Source: Chloroflexota bacterium
GTDB lineage: Bacteria; Chloroflexota; UBA6077
DNA length: 8,058 nucleotides
Reading direction: 5' to 3'
Assembly (NCBI GenBank): GCA_021788565.1
Contig: JAJYKO010000213.1
Location: 1-8,058, forward strand
Numbering within the stretch: the first letter of the stretch is position 1; the number at the start of each line of letters is the position of its first letter. Shown piece after piece: positions 6,273 to 8,058 of the stretch. The notes under the pieces are model-generated. The model searched no databases. It saw only the letters and a list, made by a program, of their open reading frames with translations, and had not been told where the DNA came from. Both the position numbers and the translations under genes were made by a program.

Positions 6273-7712
6273 ATGCGAGTCTTGCTGGTGCAGCCTGGCG
6301 ATGTGAGCGCCCTGGGATTTCGTCAGACGGCGTTGGTGGAGCCCCTGGGCCTGGAGGCGGTTGCGGGAGCCCTGGCGAATTACGAGGTGCGGCTCCTGGA
6401 CATGAGGGTGGAGGGCGATCTCCCGGGGGTTCTGGAGCGCTTCAGGCCGGATGTGTGCGGCATCAGCTGCTCCTTTACCCTGGACAGGAACCTCGCCATC
6501 GCCGTCGCCGAGACGGCCCGTGCGAGTGACAGCCGGCCCTACGTGGTCGTTGGAGGTCACTACGCTTCGGTGAACCCTGGCGACTTCGCCACCAAAGCGA
6601 TCGACGCCGTCGTGGTCGGGGAAGGCGAGACTACGATAGCTGACCTGGTGAGCGCTCTGGAACGTGAAGCGAGTCTCCGCGCCGTGAGAGGACTGGTGCT
6701 GAACACCCCCGAGGGTCAATATCGGACCGGGGTTCGCAGACTTGTCGAGCGGCTTGACGATCTGCCGATGCCCGATCGAAGCCTGACCAGACGGCAAAGA
6801 AAGGAATACTACCTCTTTGCCGAAAAGCCGATGGCCACCGTGGAGAGCGCCCGAGGCTGTCCGTACCACTGCAGCTTTTGCAGCGTATGGCAGTTCTACA
6901 GAGGCCGCTTTCGGGCAAAAGGACCGAAGAGGGTGGTCCGGGAGGTGGCGACGGTGGACGAAGAGTACATACTGTTCACCGACGACAACTTCCTCGCCGA
7001 CGTGGCTCGTGCAACGGATATCGGGGAACTTCTGTTGGCCGAGGGGATACGTCATCGTTACGCATTTCAGGCTCGCAGCGACACCATAGTGGCCCACCCG
7101 GAAGTAATCGGCCTGTGGCGGAAGCTTGGTCTGGAGGGGGTGTTCGTGGGAGTCGAGAAGATCGACGACCAGGGGCTTGGCAGTGTGAGCAAACAGAACT
7201 CCGCTGAGAACAACGAGCGGGCGCTAGAGATCTTGAAGCGGGAAGGGGTCGGGGTGACGGCATCGTTCATAGTGGACCCCGATTGGGAAGACCGAGACTT
7301 CGACGCCCTTCGAGGCTATATCACCTCCCACGGTCTGGAGACCCCCACCTTCTCGGTGCTTACGCCGCTCCCCGGGACTGTGCTCTACCGGCAGATGAAG
7401 GAGAGGATCACGGTCGAAGCCCCTGAGCTGTACGACCTTCTGCACGCGGTTGTGCCGACGCGGTTGCCCCTGGCGGAGTTCTATGTCCGCTTTGCGGAGC
7501 TGTATCGCACCAGTTACCCCATGCAGCGGCTGTTATCCGAGGGGCCGAGGCTCTTGTGGCAGGGGCTGTCGCGGCGTAACCTGGGGCATTTCCAGAAGCT
7601 CGCGGAGGCCGCCAGGAAGATGGGGGAACCCGGGTCCTACCTGGATGCCCACAATAGATGGGGAGAGAGGCTGGTGTCTGGAGGTGCCTCGCGTGGGTCC
7701 ACGGCCGCGTGA
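6273..7712 (+). CDS. B12-binding radical SAM protein, HpnR-like
   Basis: 479 residues; GGAGGAGG (6256-6263) lies nine bases before the ATG. Residues 1-130 form a Rossmann-type cobalamin-binding domain: MRVLLVQPG, VEPLGLEAVAGAL, then VVVGGHYAS (91-99) and DAVVVGEGET (111-120). No DxHxxG motif is visible, so cobalamin would be bound without a lower His ligand, as in many class B methylases. The radical SAM core has RGCPYHCSFCSVWQFYRGR with C196, C200, C203 and then FTDDNF (235-240). FIVDPDWEDRDF (332-343), LTPLPGT (363-369) and HAVVPTRLPLAEFY (391-404) match, from memory, the pattern of the hopanoid C-3 methylase HpnR. That family methylates unactivated carbons of lipids using SAM and methylcobalamin. 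No squalene-hopene cyclase or other hpn gene is in the window, so the substrate may be another lipid. Probably an operon with the preceding gene; the 93-base gap carries a hairpin. Confidence 0.87.
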   Translation: MRVLLVQPGDVSALGFRQTALVEPLGLEAVAGALANYEVRLLDMRVEGDLPGVLERFRPDVCGISCSFTLDRNLAIAVAETARASDSRPYVVVGGHYASVNPGDFATKAIDAVVVGEGETTIADLVSALEREASLRAVRGLVLNTPEGQYRTGVRRLVERLDDLPMPDRSLTRRQRKEYYLFAEKPMATVESARGCPYHCSFCSVWQFYRGRFRAKGPKRVVREVATVDEEYILFTDDNFLADVARATDIGELLLAEGIRHRYAFQARSDTIVAHPEVIGLWRKLGLEGVFVGVEKIDDQGLGSVSKQNSAENNERALEILKREGVGVTASFIVDPDWEDRDFDALRGYITSHGLETPTFSVLTPLPGTVLYRQMKERITVEAPELYDLLHAVVPTRLPLAEFYVRFAELYRTSYPMQRLLSEGPRLLWQGLSRRNLGHFQKLAEAARKMGEPGSYLDAHNRWGERLVSGGASRGSTAA

Positions 7713-7774
7713 CGCGAGGTTCAGAACGGGTGATCGGTCACGCTCTACTGGTTGGACCTTGGAGTTGAAAAGTA

Positions 7775-7796
7775 GGGGCGGTTCGCGAACCGCCCC
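7775..7796. terminator. Bidirectional terminator between convergent genes
   Basis: GGGGCGGTTCG (7775-7785) is followed directly by its exact reverse complement (7786-7796), a perfect 22-bp palindrome. It lies in the 124-base gap between the convergent radical SAM and TetR genes. On the plus strand it is followed by CGCAAGTTTTC; on the minus strand by TACTTTTC. Short T-runs on both sides fit a shared terminator, somewhat better for the minus-strand gene. The flanking GAAAA and TTTTC could extend the stem. Confidence 0.7.
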
Positions 7797-7836
7797 CGCA
7801 AGTTTTCGGGACGTCAACAGATGTGCGTCACAAGGC

Positions 7837-8058
7837 TTACGGCTGATCGTGGTTGTCGGGGTCGCGCCTCCGCAACCCGTCCAAAAAGATGCCCAGCAGC
7901 TCCTTAGCCAGCTCCTCCTGGGACACCGGCTCCCCCCACATGGGAAAGTCCATCATCTCGTTAAACACGAATGCAGTCACCACAGCCCCCGCCATAGCAG
8001 GAAGCAAGACGCGCGGATTGAACGGTCGCAGCTCTCCAGTCGCCAGGGCCTGCTCCTC
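7837..8058 (-). CDS. TetR-family transcriptional regulator, C-terminal part
   Basis: The minus-strand frame is open from the right edge to a TAA at 7839-7837, giving the last 73 residues; the N-terminus, with any helix-turn-helix, is outside. It reads ELRPFNPRVLLPAMAGAVVT, then a Phe/Met-rich stretch, then SQEELAKELLGIFLDGLRRR and a short polar tail. This is the usual end of TetR C-terminal ligand and dimer domains: a helix with an A-x-x-G pattern, a variable loop, and the closing EELA...LL..GL helix. The family is dimeric repressors released by small ligands, often acyl-CoA, drugs or lipids. It converges on the radical SAM genes. The pair of TetR-style operators at 4395-4520 makes it a candidate regulator of them. 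The family call from 73 residues is good but not certain. Confidence 0.7.
   Translation of the reverse strand, partial: EEQALATGELRPFNPRVLLPAMAGAVVTAFVFNEMMDFPMWGEPVSQEELAKELLGIFLDGLRRRDPDNHDQP

Noticed and set aside
7730..7741. GTGA-TCGG-TCAC as a third operator
   Set aside because: Only the inner four bases of each arm agree with the other two copies; the outer bases differ and it lies between convergent genes, where a promoter operator is not expected.

Overview
The window is G+C-rich bacterial DNA (roughly 60% by eye) with short intergenic gaps and strong AGGAGG-type ribosome binding sites. Nothing in it fixes the taxon. The mix of two radical-SAM enzymes, a thioredoxin-type ArsC, a TetR regulator and a Mg-type P-ATPase would suit an Actinomycetota- or Chloroflexota-like lineage, but that is a weak inference. 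No rRNA, tRNA, CRISPR array, insertion sequence or phage gene was seen.

Left edge (1-957): the 3'-truncated start of a minus-strand, multi-pass membrane protein of the flippase-like / lysylphosphatidylglycerol-synthase TM family (1-729). It is followed by a 228-base divergent spacer holding a candidate promoter for that gene and a small AT-rich inverted repeat. Middle left (958-4417, plus strand): a universal stress protein overlaps a full-length MgtA-type P3 ATPase by four bases (ATGA). A small arsenate reductase of the low-molecular-weight phosphatase fold follows 83 bases later.

Right half (4418-7712, plus strand): a 259-base control region contains a near-consensus promoter (TTGACG-N16-TAGAAT). 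Two copies of one 18-bp TetR-style operator are present in inverted orientation. One sits just downstream of the -10 box; the other lies across the stop codon of arsC. The promoter drives a SPASM-like radical SAM protein with an N-terminal helical extension. After a 93-base gap with a 13-bp hairpin comes a B12-binding radical SAM protein whose sequence pattern resembles the hopanoid C-3 methylase HpnR. At the right edge the C-terminal 73 residues of a convergent TetR-family regulator enter from outside. A perfect 22-bp palindrome separates it from the radical SAM gene and probably acts as a bidirectional terminator.

Working model (inference): the two radical SAM proteins form a repressible pair that modifies an unactivated hydrocarbon, plausibly a membrane lipid. 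A TetR-family repressor, possibly the one at the right edge, would bind the paired operators. The flippase-like protein, the Mg ATPase, the stress protein and ArsC give a membrane and stress setting but no direct link to that pathway.
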